The position numbers and the translations under genes were made by a program. This document shows positions 1-10,633 of a stretch of 64,000 nucleotides of DNA, in pieces. The first letter of the stretch is position 1. Each line of letters starts with the position of its first letter. Source of the DNA: Heloderma charlesbogerti (Eukaryota; Chordata; Lepidosauria; Squamata; Helodermatidae); contig JANEZZ010000734.1 in assembly GCA_026122225.1 (NCBI GenBank), positions 682,001 through 746,000 on the forward strand. The letters are read 5' to 3'. Under the pieces are notes generated by a model. That model made no database searches. It saw only the letters and a list, made by a program, of their open reading frames with translations, and was not told where the DNA came from.

Positions 1-2003
1 GATATGAAACTCTATGCTGGACTGCCTCCTTCAAGCCCAGACTCTGTCCAGTATTAAAGTCTCTGTTTTACTTTTATCTCTGCTGATCCCTTTTGAGTGA
101 CATTAAAGACACTAAGAGGTGAAACTTGTTTAACTATTCAGAAAGTGTATTGCATCTTGCAAGATCATGATTTACATTGCTCACTAGTTTAATTATTCTA
201 ATCGTTATTGTTCCAGGTGGATCTTCCATCTCATAGGGCTAGATAACCTGAGAGGAGCTGTTGGCAGGCTTTGGCACAGATGATAACAAAAGGCTCTAGG
301 CATGTAGGGGTCCCTTTGTGAGCCCTGTGCCTTACCGTTTTTCTTCCCTCTCTTCTTCATGGCCTGACTAGTAACGACTAGAAGCTTGAAGACCTACAGT
401 TATGATTGTGTAAAAAATAAAATACTAGTTTCTGTTCTGCCCCAATTGGCCATTCTTATTTGTTATATTTGCATGTAGAACAGCTTTACTTTTCCCTCTA
501 TAGATCTGTAAGCAACTGATTAGACCTGCCCATTATCAAGCATTGACTGGTTGTTCGTAGGAAGAATTTCTAGTGACCATTTTTTTTCTTAGTAGAAGTA
601 AAGTTTTTCTCTGGTCCGGTTTTCTGCCATCCTGAACTGTAGCCTGCCTTTGCGTTCTTGTTTTGCCTCACCCATATCATTTATTTTATCTCAAGTGGCT
701 TCAATATCCCATTTATCCTTCTTCTACAGCTTAGTAGTTGATTCTCTGCATTTATTAGTTTGCTGTTCAAACTGTGTTATCAATAAAGTTGAAGACTGGT
801 TTACATGCAAGTGTGGATTGGATGTGAGTTTAGTTGCCTGGAGAGACCCACCACAGCCCAACATGTGTTGAGACCCAAACAGTTGCTTAGTCTGTGTTCG
901 AAGCCAGTTGGGAGAAGCCATGTAGGGGTGAAAGTTTGGCTAGCCTCCCCACCCCACCTGCATGCCCACCTTAAGCACTCCCGAAGGAGGTAGGAGCTGG
1001 ATGCCAGGTACAGACCCAAAGCAACAACCGGCAAGGTATAAGAACAGAGGAAAGACCCAGGAAGGAACAGATCTGTTTGTGGAGCTGCTCAACATACAGG
1101 CAAGTTTTCTGCTGAGGACATTGAGACAGGAAATACTGTGGTATGAGCGGGATTCTTTCCACAATACCTTGGAGAAAACCTTAGCCTCTATGATGAGCCA
1201 GCTATCTCTTATTAAGTGCCTAGCTGGAAAAATATTTAGTTTTCCCAAAGAACTGAGAGAGACTAAACATCTCTGAGAGGCATTACTGTTAGCGGTTTAT
1301 CACACCAGTCTACAAAACACTGTGGCCAAAAGCATCCACAACCCTTGAAATATTGGAAAATGTGTGGGCTCTTGGGCATGGCAATTTCATATATTTTGCA
1401 GATAATGTTGAGGTAGTAGGGACACACCTTATTAAAATGCAATGAACCCTAAGCTGAGAGAAGAGGGTATAGTTAATTCAGATGTGTGACCTTGACAGCT
1501 GCAAGCTAGATTGCTTGGGGGGGGGGGACTGATTAGTACATGCAGTATCTTGGCAAGTGTATATCATTAGTGTTCTTTATCCAGAGCCAAAAATGCAGTG
1601 CTCTGAAATTTGTTAGATATAAAGCATTAGTACTGAAGGATTGTCCTCCTCTTGCTGCAGAAACAACCTTTACATCCGTTATCCCAGATTTGATCAAAAG
1701 CATTACAATGAAATTTAAAACTTAACAACATATATTAATGAGTGATCATTCAAAGAAGGCTTAACAGGTTTGAATTGCAGTTTATACATAAACAGAGATG
1801 CACCTGGTCTGATGATGTAGATGACTTATTTTCACTTGCCCATACTGAGTATTAAAGACTGGAAAATGAAGATTATGATAAAGACGTTAACAGGCCTTGA
1901 TGGCAGTACCAGAACAGCTAATCAGTTTAAATGGAGGATGCTGTCTTTAAAGATGCTTCCAGATGGAGAATACAGTCCAGCAAAGGTCATCGCCATGAAG
2001 ACT
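1..2003. other. No gene or clear repeat recognised
   Basis: AT-leaning sequence with only short, overlapping, unrelated open frames on both strands. A run of G lies near 1516-1527. I recognise no protein family, RNA gene or terminal-repeat structure here. It may hold old decayed repeats that I cannot name. Confidence 0.5.
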
Positions 2004-2007
2004 CATA

Positions 2008-2820
2008 GAGCATGTTCAGATGACTACGGAGGTGGGTGGGTTGGACTACCCTTGCAGTGAGGGCAGGGCCTCTACCCACTGCAGGGGAGCCCACCGCATG
2101 ATCATGGAACTGTGCACCCCCCCTCCATGGTTAGCTCCTGGGTTTTCAAGCATAGTTACCTGGCATCCTGACGTTCCCGCAACTAGGGATGGCGGAGAAT
2201 TTCTCCCCGAAACTTCGGGGGGCCGAGCGCCAACGTGTTCGGCCCCCCGAACAAGTTTCGGGGAGAAATTCTCTGCCCCCCCGCCCCCTGCACCCCCCCC
2301 CGGGACGGGACTTACCTTTTCCGAATGTCCCTCCCGGTGGCGGGTCCGGCCAGCGGTTCGGCAGGTGTTCGTCCTGGGCGGGGGCGGCAGCCAATCTTTC
2401 GACCGGCTGCTGCCGCTGCCATTGCAATCAAAGAAAAAAAAACAAAAACGCCCCCGTGATAGGCTACGTGACGATTAACGTAGCCTATCACGGCTGTTCC
2501 ATATGGACAATCGAGTGCGTGAAAATAGACAATGTCTGCAGTGGCTTGAGTGTTGCCCCCATGGGGTGGCCACTGTAGCCCATGGACTCTATGGTTCCAG
2601 CCTGAGGGGTCCTCCAAGACTTTCTTTTTTTTGTCTGCAGAGCCTGCCACATGACAGGGCCCCTTAACCCTATTGCAGCAAGTCGATAGTGGGTGTGGTT
2701 AGTGCAGGTTTATCTACCCCTCCTGGCCAGGAGAAAAAACCCTCGAGGTGCAATGCTAACCCACTGCAGGTAGAATTTTTACCCCACCCACAGTGTCTTA
2801 GCATTGTGTCTGAACAGGCC
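2008..2820. mobile_element. Probable non-autonomous DNA element with CATGTTCAGA-type ends, hosting a hAT fragment
   Basis: The left side reads CATGTTCAGATGAC near 2008 and the right side reads GTGTCTGAACAGGCC near 2807-2820. These resemble the inverted ends of the element at 9493-9988 (CCTGTTCAGACATCACGC and its complement). The hAT-like piece at 2184-2498 sits inside. The pairing of the two ends is inference from end similarity; I see no clean TSD. Confidence 0.4.
2184..2498. mobile_element. hAT-type element fragment with palindrome and outward splice donor (copy A)
   Basis: It starts with TAGGGATGGCGGAGAAT, the same end as the complete copies at 41662 and 51984. An inner hairpin at about 2204-2275 pairs CCCGAAACTTCGGGGG with its complement. 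On the minus strand an ATG at 2420-2422 opens a frame (MAAAAAGRK...) that stays open to a consensus donor, AAG|GTAAGT, whose GT lies at 2314-2315. A GTGATAGGCTACGT palindrome at 2455-2494 forms the core. No right terminus CATCCCTA is found, so this copy is truncated after the core. Confidence 0.65.
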
Positions 2821-2869
2821 CATAGAAATGAGTAAAATGCACACTGTGACTTCCATTCATTTCAACAGG

Positions 2870-2945
2870 GTGAATATTTATTTATTTTTACAAAGACATA
2901 TACCCCACTTTTCCCCTCCAAATAAGGGGCTTACAAAATATAAAA
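2870..2945 (-). repeat. L2-like LINE 3' tail
   Basis: TATTTATTTATTTTTACAA followed by CCCCACTTTTCCCC and GGGGCTTACAAAATA is the reverse complement of an L2/CR1-type 3' end (a 'pixel' of the 'gtaagccccttatttgg ... aaaagtgggg' kind followed by a TAAA tail). Only the tail is visible. Confidence 0.4.
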
Positions 2946-2959
2946 GCAGACATAATCAC

Positions 2960-3060
2960 TGAGGATGCAACCTTATGCATGTTTAGACAGAAAAAAGTCC
3001 CACAATTCCCAGTATGCCCCATCTAACAGTTCGGTAAATCACAATTTACCAAACTAAAAG
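2960..3060. repeat. Half copy of the GCAATCCTATGC Harbinger-like palindrome
   Basis: GATGCAACCTTATGCATGTT, then AGACAGAAAAAAGTCC and CAATTCCCAGTATGCCCC match the left half of the palindromic elements at 6589-6720 and 53415-53542. The right half is missing. Confidence 0.55.
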
Positions 3061-4672
3061 TAGCATCAAGACAAAAACTTAGGGCTTCTCTACGTTATGG
3101 AAAAATTTCACAACCTTACCGAAGCTTTCTGCTTCCATTTCCCTGGCGTAAGTAGGATGGGCTCCTTTAGATGATGAACACAATGTAGAATTGAAAATGC
3201 CCTTTCTTGGCAACCTAATTGGAGCTTTCTATAGTTTCAATGAAACAGCACCATCTAGTGGCTGGATTATATCCTGCATTTTTTAAAATTCTAGCATATC
3301 TCTGATGTTTTTGAAAGTGGGATAAACAGGGAAAAGTACGGGAGACATCCTGGAGGTTGACAGCATCATGTAAAGGACCCGCAAACTTCCGTGAGTGACC
3401 AATCATCAGCAAGCAATAAATTGCTCATGTAGAGATGCCCTCAGAGAGCCCTTTCATATCAAGAAGCTTTGGGTGTAGCAAACTAAGGGCTATCATTAAT
3501 TCCCTGCTGCAGGGAAGCCACCCTCAAGGAAAGGCAGGGGATGTCCCTGGGGGTGCCAGAGGCCGTAACTTCACTCAGAGAGGACAGGGGCAATGTTAAG
3601 TTGCTTTAAGGCCTTGGCGTGTCACAGTAAGGGCTAGAGAGAATATTCTATGGGAGGTGGGAAGATAAACATTTGGTATAGTAAACTAAGGGCTACAGAT
3701 AACCACCTCATGTGGGGTAGCCCCTCTCAGAGGAAGGCAAGGACCATGACTAGGGTTGCCAGAAAGAATGTCTTCAGTCAGATGGAGCAGGCATAATGTG
3801 TCTAACTCTAACTGCTGCATATGTTTGTGTGCAGGCTTTGCTGTATCAATGTACAGACCACTCCCACCCATGTGAAGGTGGGTCCTCTAAGTGAGTGTGT
3901 GTGTAATTCCCCTCCCCAAACTATTACAGCTTTTTGTGGTAAATGTTAAAATCTCTGCCTTACAATGTCAGGTAACTTAGTCTCAGGTAACTTGCAGCCT
4001 CAGTGTACAAATGATCAAAATTGTGTTATTTAGTACTGTCTGTTTCCTTTTGACTAGATGGATTCTTAATAGGCTCATAGACATTCCAGTCACTTTAGGA
4101 CCTACAACATTTCCAACAGCTGCTCTGGTGATTTTGACCCTATGGTGAATTCAGTAGGAAGTGTTTAAAGCATCAAAGGTATTTTAAAGCTTCAGATAGA
4201 ACGTGGCCGAAACCTTAATGTGAAGATTTTGTTCAACCCTCGGCACCTCGCAGTGAACAAAGCATCCTCTCATCTAGGCATTTGCTTCTTTGAACTACGG
4301 GGATGGGTGAATCTTCCATGCTATATGACATGTTCTCAAAGATAAGGGGTATCCTGACAGTTGAGGAAAACTCATCAGAGAAGACCTGAGAATTTTTTCT
4401 TTTCTTTTTTGTAGGCAGGAGGATCTCATCTGACATAACCAGAGGGGAAAGGAAGTGGTTGGAGAGAAAGCCCATGAACCAAGTTGCTGTGGTCATAATG
4501 GAGGAGGATGAAAGCCAAATGAGCTAAGGTGAAAAGAGACACAAGGGAAGAGCCAAGTGGCTGCTGTCTCCCCACTTTCCAGCTAACATCCACATTTCAA
4601 GGTGTTCAATTCTGTCTAGATGAATTCTGGTGGGCCCCTTTGAACTTACCCAGTAGTGGTAGGCAACAGCAC
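3061..4672. other. No gene recognised
   Basis: Two similar passages lie at about 3460-3600 and 3660-3800 (AAACTAAGGGCTA..., then a GGAAGGCAAGG/GGAAAGGCAGG-like stretch). They suggest an old local duplication. Nothing else is assignable. Confidence 0.4.
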
Positions 4673-5386
4673 TAGGGCTGCACACTGCTTTGGTCTGAAT
4701 CCCGAGGCAGATCGGGGCGATTCGGACTAAAGCGGTCCAGTTCCAGATTGAGTGGAAGCGATCCAAAGCAGGTTGGATAAACCCAAAGGGCTTCAGCCCG
4801 ATCCAGACAGCCACCCGCCCAGCCATGTAAGCCCCCTGCACCTACCTGGACCCATGGGGAGTGCCTGCAGCTGTTGCCCTCTACAAGGGAGTTGCCATTT
4901 TCTTTTAAAATGGTGACTCTTCTTCTTCCAGTAATTCATACCTGTGTAAATGGTGGCCGTAAGGCCATCATGTACACAACATTACAGGTGTAAATGGGCC
5001 ATGTACACCTGTAATGTTGTGTGCACGATGGCCTTATGGCCACCACTTACACAGGATTTAATTACTGGAAGAAGACGTGTAGGCACTCCCTCATAGAGAG
5101 CTGCTGTGAGCACTGCCCATTGGTCCAGGTAAGGAGCAGGGGGTTCATGCAGCCATAGCACAGGCTTATGCAGCCGGGTGGCTGTGCGGCAAAGGGCATG
5201 CAGCTCAGTGGCAGTGGAGGGGCGTGGCTCAGCAGCAGGGGGGCGATTCAGATGTTCAAATCTTGCTTCAGATCCAGGTCTGAAACGCGTCAGACTGTGT
5301 CTCAATTGGCCCAAGGCAGGTCAGGACCAATTCAGAAGCTCCAAATTGTCATCTGAAGCAAGTTGGGTGGTCCCTGCACAGCCCTA
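4673..5386. mobile_element. hAT-type non-autonomous element with central palindrome and two outward donors (copy H)
   Basis: Termini are TAGGGCTGCACA and TGCACAGCCCTA. The 8 bp flanks are AACAGCAC (4665-4672) and AGCAGCAT (5387-5394), 6 of 8 identical, as expected of an aged hAT TSD. The centre is a strong inverted repeat: TAATTCATACCTGTGTAAAT... at about 4930-5000 pairs with ...CACTTACACAGGATTTAATTA at about 5000-5070. Each arm carries a splice-donor-like site reading outward: CCAGGTAGGTG on the minus strand (GT at 4844-4845) and CCAGGTAAGG on the plus strand (GT at 5129-5130). No transposase is present. Confidence 0.7.
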
Positions 5387-5394
5387 AGCAGCAT

Positions 5395-5954
5395 TGGGTG
5401 GCTGAATCTAGCCACCATTTTAATTTACCACAGTGTCCAAAAATAATGCTATGTCAGGGCTATTTTGGGATATTAATGTAGCAGCTAGCTCAAAAATCTA
5501 GCCCATACTTCTTTTTTTAATGGGGGAGCAGAGCCTAAGCGGTAGGCTCTGCTGGAGTACTGTTTCCCCAGTAAATCCAACAATGTCAGGCACCGATGCC
5601 AGCCCTGATTCTATCAGGGCCAAATTCCATTTGGTATAAGCTCTTGGGGGCTGTATTCCAGTGGTGGGTGGGGCTGGTGGTGAAAAAGGCAGGGCCAAAA
5701 TACCAGCATATTTTAGCTTAAAGCTCCAGTAACCAAGCCTTAGGAGAGGAATATCAATCTTCTAGAATGGGAGGAAACTATACAAAATCCAGGAAACCCA
5801 ACAAACAATTGGTGGTTGGGGGAAGGGGGTGGGGTCAGGAGAAGGGGCATGGCCACCTGGAGAACCTCAGAGGGCTAGATTAGGACCCCAAGGGGGCCAG
5901 AGGTTCTGCATCCTACTTTATAGGAACTTCTGGATTCTTTGTTTAATTTTATTT
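5395..5954. other. No gene recognised
   Basis: Unremarkable sequence between two hAT-type elements. It has several short open frames with no recognisable domain. Confidence 0.45.
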
Positions 5955-5962
5955 ATCTGAAA

Positions 5963-6109
5963 CAGCCTTCTCCAACCTGGTGCCCTACAGCTGTGTTGGA
6001 CTTCAACTCCCATCATTCAACTCCCATGGCCACTGGTCATGCTGGCTGACTGGGAATGATGGGAATTGCAGCCCAGCACATTTGGGGGGCACCAGGTTGG
6101 GGAAGGCTG
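5963..6109. mobile_element. Short hAT-type hairpin element
   Basis: Ends CAGCCTTCTCCAACCTGGTG and CACCAGGTTGGGGAAGGCTG are near-perfect inverted repeats. The body folds on itself. The flanks ATCTGAAA (5955-5962) and ATCTAAAA (6110-6117) agree at 7 of 8 positions, the TSD size of hAT. Relatives lie at 7528-7667 and 7976-8068. Confidence 0.75.
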
Positions 6110-6588
6110 ATCTAAAACACTTTCCTCACCTTTCCATAAAATGTTGACGACCGCTAACAATGGCTAAAGCCAATGCTCTACCGTAACAGTATCAAAGAGG
6201 TAGAGTGCAGATAAAATCCAGAGCCAAACAGCTAATCACTAAAACATTAGAAAACAAGTCAGTTCAAAAAGACTTCAAGCAGAAGTTAAAAAAGCAATTT
6301 CCCATAGAAAAGCTTTACAATACAACACTGAGAGGGTCACAACTTACTATAGCCGAACAGCCGACTGAAAACAAAATGTCTTAAGTCTGCTGTGGGAGGC
6401 CATTGGAGAGGGAGCAAGAAGGATTACAGGAAGAAATAACAGCTAGTGCATTTTCAATGCTTTATGCCAGAGCTTTGGTGGCCTATAGCAGAGCAGCTCG
6501 AATAAGTGATACTCAAGAGAAATGAAACTTTTCTCTGAGAGTCAGTTTTGCAGGTGAAAATGCCATTATGTATTCTGAATGGATTTAA

Positions 6589-6720
6589 GGCACAATCCTA
6601 TGCATGTTTAGACAAGAAAAAGTCCTACAACTCCCAGCATGCCCCAACAAGCCATGCTGGCTGGGGCATGCTGGGAGTTGTAGGCCCTTTTTCTGTCTAA
6701 ACGTGCATAGGGTTGCACCC
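6589..6720. mobile_element. Harbinger-like palindromic MITE
   Basis: The 132 bp element begins GGCACAATCCTATGCATG and ends with its near complement, CATAGGGTTGCACCC. TAA stands on both sides (6586-6588, 6721-6723), a 3 bp TSD typical of PIF/Harbinger. It is almost one hairpin (ACTCCCAGCATGCCCC pairs across the centre). Other copies are at 22442, 38045 and 53415. Confidence 0.75.
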
Positions 6721-6833
6721 TAAGGCTATTTTCCCTGCTGAAGCTGTGTAATCAGATGTAAGACAGCCATGTTTCCTAAACTTCCTAAAACTATATATTA
6801 TATTAACAATATACACCCTTAGGTTGTCACTTG

Positions 6834-6838
<5 letters not shown>

Positions 6839-6873
<35 letters not shown>
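6839..6873. repeat. (GA)n microsatellite
   Basis: An uninterrupted run of GA dinucleotides, about 17 units. Confidence 0.95.
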
Positions 6874-6875
<2 letters not shown>

Positions 6876-7044
6876 GTTAAACCCATACTAAGAAAATGTG
6901 AGGGCTTTTGATCGAACAGGAATGTACATGTACTCCTATATACTCCCTATTCATAGGCATAACCAAAGATCTCAGCTTTCAAAATTCCATAATAATGATG
7001 CCAGGAGATATAATGCTATATGAGATCCATTTTGTTGTGCCATG

Positions 7045-7345
7045 TTAGACAGGCAGTGTGATGTTGTAGGCAAGGTGTCAGATTTGAACTGGGGAGACCT
7101 GAGTTCAAGTCCTTACTGAGCTATGAAGCTCACTGGTTGTGAGGATAAAATGGGACATTTCCTTTTTTTGCTAACCTAGACCACTTGGAGGTGACAGGCT
7201 CGACCTTGGGGGAGCTGGGGGTGGCGATGGCTGACAGGAAGCTCTGGCATAGGCTGGCCCATGAAGTCACGAAGAGTAGGAATCGACTGACCGAATAAAC
7301 AACAACAAGGCCACTTGGAGGGAGGATGTGATACAATATGATGAT
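7045..7345 (+). repeat. Sauria-type SINE interrupted by an RTE tail
   Basis: GGCAGTGTGATGTTGTAGGC is a decayed tRNA-like head. It is followed by GACCTGAGTTCAAGTCC, GAAGCTCACTGG and GAGGATAAAATGGGA, the order seen in Sauria SINEs. The RTE fragment at 7192-7310 splits it, and it continues as GGAGGATGTGATACA. Confidence 0.65.
7192..7310 (+). mobile_element. 5'-truncated RTE (BovB-related, second lineage) 3' end
   Basis: The insert encodes the end of an RTE polyprotein (CGACCTTGGGGGAGCTGGG, then CATGAAGTCACGAAGAG) and ends AATAAACAACAACAA. The 11 bp CCACTTGGAGG is present at 7181-7191 and again at 7311-7321, a clear target-primed TSD. The sequence matches the copies at 23018 and 41264 rather than the BovB copies at 8649, 26762 and 47071. 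Confidence 0.85.
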
Positions 7346-7384
7346 ATTTATTCATATTATTAAAGAGTTCAAGACTGTGCATGT

Positions 7385-7697
7385 GGTTTTCCTGTCCTCC
7401 ATATTATCAGCACAACAGCCCTGTGGGGTAGGTTATACTGACAGATAGTGACTGGCCTAAAGCCTCCCAGAAAGCTTCATGGCTGGGTGCAGGGGGGATT
7501 TGAACTGAGATCTCCTTAGTCCTAGCCTAGACTTCCCCAACCTGGTGAGCTCCAGATGTTTTTCATAACAACTCCCAGTATGCCTGACCATTGGCCATGA
7601 GAGCTGAGGCTGTTGGGAGTTGAAGTCCAAAACATCTAGAGGGCACCAGGTTAGGTGGGCTGTCTTCGTTCAACACTCTAACCACAAGGCTCTCTAA
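7385..7697 (-). repeat. Sauria-type SINE, interrupted by a hairpin element
   Basis: CACAACAGCCCTGTGGGGTA, GTGACTGGCCTAAAGC, GCTTCATGGCTGGGTGCAGG and TTTGAACTGAGATCTCC are the reverse complement of the SINE body. The tRNA-like head resumes as CAACACTCTAACCACAAGGC after the hairpin at 7528-7667. Confidence 0.75.
7528..7667. mobile_element. Hairpin (hAT-like) element inside a SINE
   Basis: CTTCCCCAACCTGGTGAGCT at the left pairs with GGGCACCAGGTTAGGTGGGC at the right. The centre has AACTCCCAGTATGCC against GGCTGTTGGGAGTTG. Same family as 5963-6109. Confidence 0.65.
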
Positions 7698-7975
7698 ATA
7701 ACGGGTGGACAGAAGGTACATCAGGATCTAGTGGTAGACCTCTGGATAATTTGCAGTAGATGGGCCTTGCACATCTTCACACATCATTTGTTTAGGTGTT
7801 TTAAGATGGAAGTGCACAGTTTAAAATGTAAAGTGTGAATGTGACAATGACAAATAGGTATTATCGTCCAGTTACGCTTGTCAGGAAGCCCTGTTGAGTG
7901 TACATTATGGGGGCAAACCCAACATTGTGAAAAATGTCCCTTAGAGGAATGTAAATACCCTACATACCATCCTTT

Positions 7976-8068
7976 CCCAGCCTGATGCCATCCAGTTTTT
8001 GGACTACAACTCCCAGCACCCCCAACAAGTATGGCCATTGTCCTGCAGGCTGAGGGTGATCTGAGGAA
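7976..8068. mobile_element. Degraded hairpin element of the same family
   Basis: CAGCCTGATGCCATCCAG, GGACTACAACTCCCAGC and ATCTGAGGAAGGCTG resemble the two ends of 5963-6109. The arms no longer pair well. Confidence 0.5.
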
Positions 8069-8085
8069 GGCTGCTATATACTAAC

Positions 8086-8508
8086 TAGAAATGTACAGAT
8101 TTTGTGAAATCTGTTTCATCTGCGTTTTGCAGATTATCAGGTGCCTTTCATTCCATCTTCTACTGATTGATGGACTCAGGTTTTTTCCAATTTCCCAAAT
8201 TTGTGGAAATTCACATTTGCACAAATTCACCCATGTGAAAATGCCTAAATTCCCCCCTAAATGTGCAAATCCCCCCCAAATGCACATTTTTGTGCTTTAG
8301 CCTATGGGGGAAATGTGCATTTGGCTAGTGTTTTTTTTTAATTTTATATATTTTTCTACGACTAAATTTGCATAAAATTCCAGAAAATAAAAAAACTGGT
8401 CTGCAACTCCACTGAACCCATGCGACTTGGGAAAAGCCACTGCGGAATCCGCAGGTCAGATTCATAGAAATCTGAATTCATTTGATTCTGATTTCTCCAA
8501 CATCCCTA
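8086..8508. mobile_element. hAT-type non-autonomous element, diverged
   Basis: It begins TAGAAATGTACAG and ends CCAACATCCCTA. Flanks ATACTAAC (8078-8085) and ATACTAAT (8509-8516) match at 7 of 8 bases, a hAT-size TSD. The middle has short inverted segments built around CACATTTGCACAAATT and AAATGTGCA. Related sequence lies at 34925-35342. It lacks the GC-rich donor arms of the larger copies. Confidence 0.75.
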
Positions 8509-8648
8509 ATACTAATAGTGAACTCATTCTCTCAGTGTGGGTCCTTATATAGCCAAAATGGCATCATGCATGAGTCAGCAGTAATCTAACATTCCTAACT
8601 GAATTATCAGCCTAACATGTCACAACAGGCATACATGGTAGAGCACAT

Positions 8649-8751
8649 TTGTTGTTCAGTCGTTAAGTCGTGTCCGACTCTTCGTGACCCCATGGACCAT
8701 AGCACGCCAGGCCTTCCTATCCTCCGCTCTCTCCTGGAGTGTGCTCAAGTT
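8649..8751 (-). mobile_element. 5'-truncated BovB 3' end
   Basis: A 103 bp insert reading TTGTTGTTCAGTCGTTAAGT, then CCATGGACCATAGCACGCC on the plus strand, the reverse complement of the BovB 3' end. It is flanked by a perfect 15 bp TSD, CATGGTAGAGCACAT, at 8634-8648 and 8752-8766. The clean duplication implies a relatively recent insertion. Confidence 0.93.
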
Positions 8752-8769
8752 CATGGTAGAGCACATACT

Positions 8770-9130
8770 TACTACTGATTTGAATACATCGACACACAAA
8801 TTATAACTAGTTCTGCAAAAGGATGTTTTGTGTGTCTTTGTCTCCTGCAGCTTGCTTACACTGTGCATTTTCTTCCCAAATCGTGTGTCTTTCCTTTTGT
8901 TCCACAGATTGTTTATTTCACTCTTTAAAACAGAGCAGAATATTATTCATCCTGCACAGATCAATGCTGGATGGAAGCTAAACCGCATGTAAAATTTCTC
9001 TTTGTTGGTAGGATTTTGTTCTTGTTGATAGCTGAGACATACTGGTCTAAGCTCACTTTCCTTTGCTGCTCACCTACTTGTGATGAATACTGAAGTTGTC
9101 AATCAATTTCTTGGCTTCACCCAGAGGAGA
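8770..9130. other. No gene recognised
   Basis: AT-rich sequence without a recognisable element. Confidence 0.5.
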
Positions 9131-9370
9131 GAACAGAAGGCTTCTCTTAAAAATTTATTGTACTGTTTAATTGATTTCAATGGGAACCAGCTGCAGTTTT
9201 CAAGGGCAACCCCATGGACAGCACACTACAATAATCCAAATGAGGCATAACCAAGGAATGTATAATGGTTGTCCAGGTCACCGTCCCCTAAGACAACTGT
9301 AACCCATTTTGAGAACTACTGTTGAAAAGTGGGCTACAAATCTGTCAAACCAACAAGGGAGCTATTGAAA
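9131..9370 (-). repeat. L2-like LINE 3' region
   Basis: AAAATTTATTGTACTG, TTTTCAAGGGCAACCCCATG and CTACAATAATCCAAATGAGG resemble the antisense of L2-like 3' parts (compare 35455-35560). It is decayed. Confidence 0.4.
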
Positions 9371-9492
9371 GAATCAGGCACTGCCTCTCTAGGTGAGGAA
9401 CTAACAATGAGGAGTAAACAAGCAGCCTAGTACTTGCCCTGCAAAATAATCAGGCTCTTTGAGCTGCTAGACACATATTTAAAGTAGTGGTC

Positions 9493-9988
9493 CTGTTCAG
9501 ACATCACGCTGAGCCATGATGGTTAGGAGTTTTGAGCTAATCTTGTGGGCTTAGCGTGATGTCTGAACAGGTGTCTGTCCCAACCATGGTGGTTTATTAA
9601 CCATGTTTACGAATCACTTGCTGCAAGATGGTTAGTGGGCTCTACCATGGCTTAGTGTGATGTCTGAATAGTCTCCATGGTTAATTGACAGCTGCCATAG
9701 AGCTCTGTGGCAAGAGCAGCCAAAGAAGGAGTAGCCGCTGAGCACCGAAATGGCCGGCAGCACCAAGCACCAAAATGGCCAACAGCACAAAGGTCACTGG
9801 GATGCATGGCCGCCTATGCGGAGCACTGCAGGTTCCTGTGGGAGGGAGGGTAGCTAGAGGATGGTTAGTCTAACCACAGTGTAGAACATGATTACCTGCA
9901 CATTTGGCAGTAGCACTTGCAGTGGTTAGCGGTACCCACCATGCACCATGGTTAGCCTACTCACCCTTCCACAATGTGCATCTGAACA
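9493..9988. mobile_element. Non-autonomous DNA element with CCTGTTCAGACATC ends
   Basis: CCTGTTCAGACATCACGCTG at the left pairs with CAATGTGCATCTGAACAGG at the right. A second inward copy at 9555-9575 (GCGTGATGTCTGAACAGG) makes a tight hairpin with the left end. CATGGTTAG-type motifs recur through it. No coding sequence is seen. The superfamily is not clear because no TSD is visible. Confidence 0.6.
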
Positions 9989-10004
9989 GGGCCAATCTCT
10001 GTTT

Positions 10005-10285
10005 TGGCCCCAAGAACCTGGCTGGACCAGAGGAAAGGCCTCTCTAGTCCAGCATCTTGTTGCCCACAGTGGCCAACTAGATGCCTATGGGAAGCCCAAA
10101 AGCAGGACATGAGGGCAATAGCACCCTCCCACTGTTATGAGAGGCATGCTGCCTCCGAACCTGGAGATATCATATAGCCATGAGGACCCTTTGATGACCT
10201 TATCCTCTAGGAATATGTCTAATTGCCTTTTAAAGCCATCTATAGTCGCATTCTCATTATGTCCTTCAAACCAGTTATCAGGTAT
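10005..10285 (-). repeat. CR1 LINE 3' end
   Basis: CTCTAGTCCAGCATCTTGTT, CCCACAGTGGCCAACTAGAT and GGAAGCCCAAAAGCAGGACA are the reverse complement of the CR1 3' region seen at 56220-56430. The continuation TTTTAAAGCCATCTATAG matches the end of the coding part. Confidence 0.8.
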
Positions 10286-10581
10286 AGAGTAGAGATACTG
10301 AAAGACAAATATTACATGCTGTATCTAGGAAATATCAATATTTGATAACACATACTGATTTTGAATACCAGGTACTGAATATTCAGCAGATATTCTGTAT
10401 CAGAATTTGTGAAGGAGGATTTTGTGGAGGATTTACGGAGAAAATTTGTTTCAGCCCTAATAATGGGATCAAATTGCAACGGAGCGGCATCATTGCAGGA
10501 TGGATTTGCTCCACTTGCTTTGCAGGGTTGTGTGTTACTGTGTGAGCCCCTAAAGCTATACATATCTATAGAGTAAGTGAG

Positions 10582-10583
<2 letters not shown>

Positions 10584-10632
<49 letters not shown>
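10584..10632. repeat. (TA)n microsatellite
   Basis: About 23 uninterrupted TA units. Confidence 0.97.

Positions 10633-10633
<1 letters not shown>

Noticed and set aside
2020..2478. Long plus-strand open frame over the hAT fragment
   Set aside because: GC-rich palindromic DNA gives long frames on both strands; the composition is proline- and glycine-rich with no domain.
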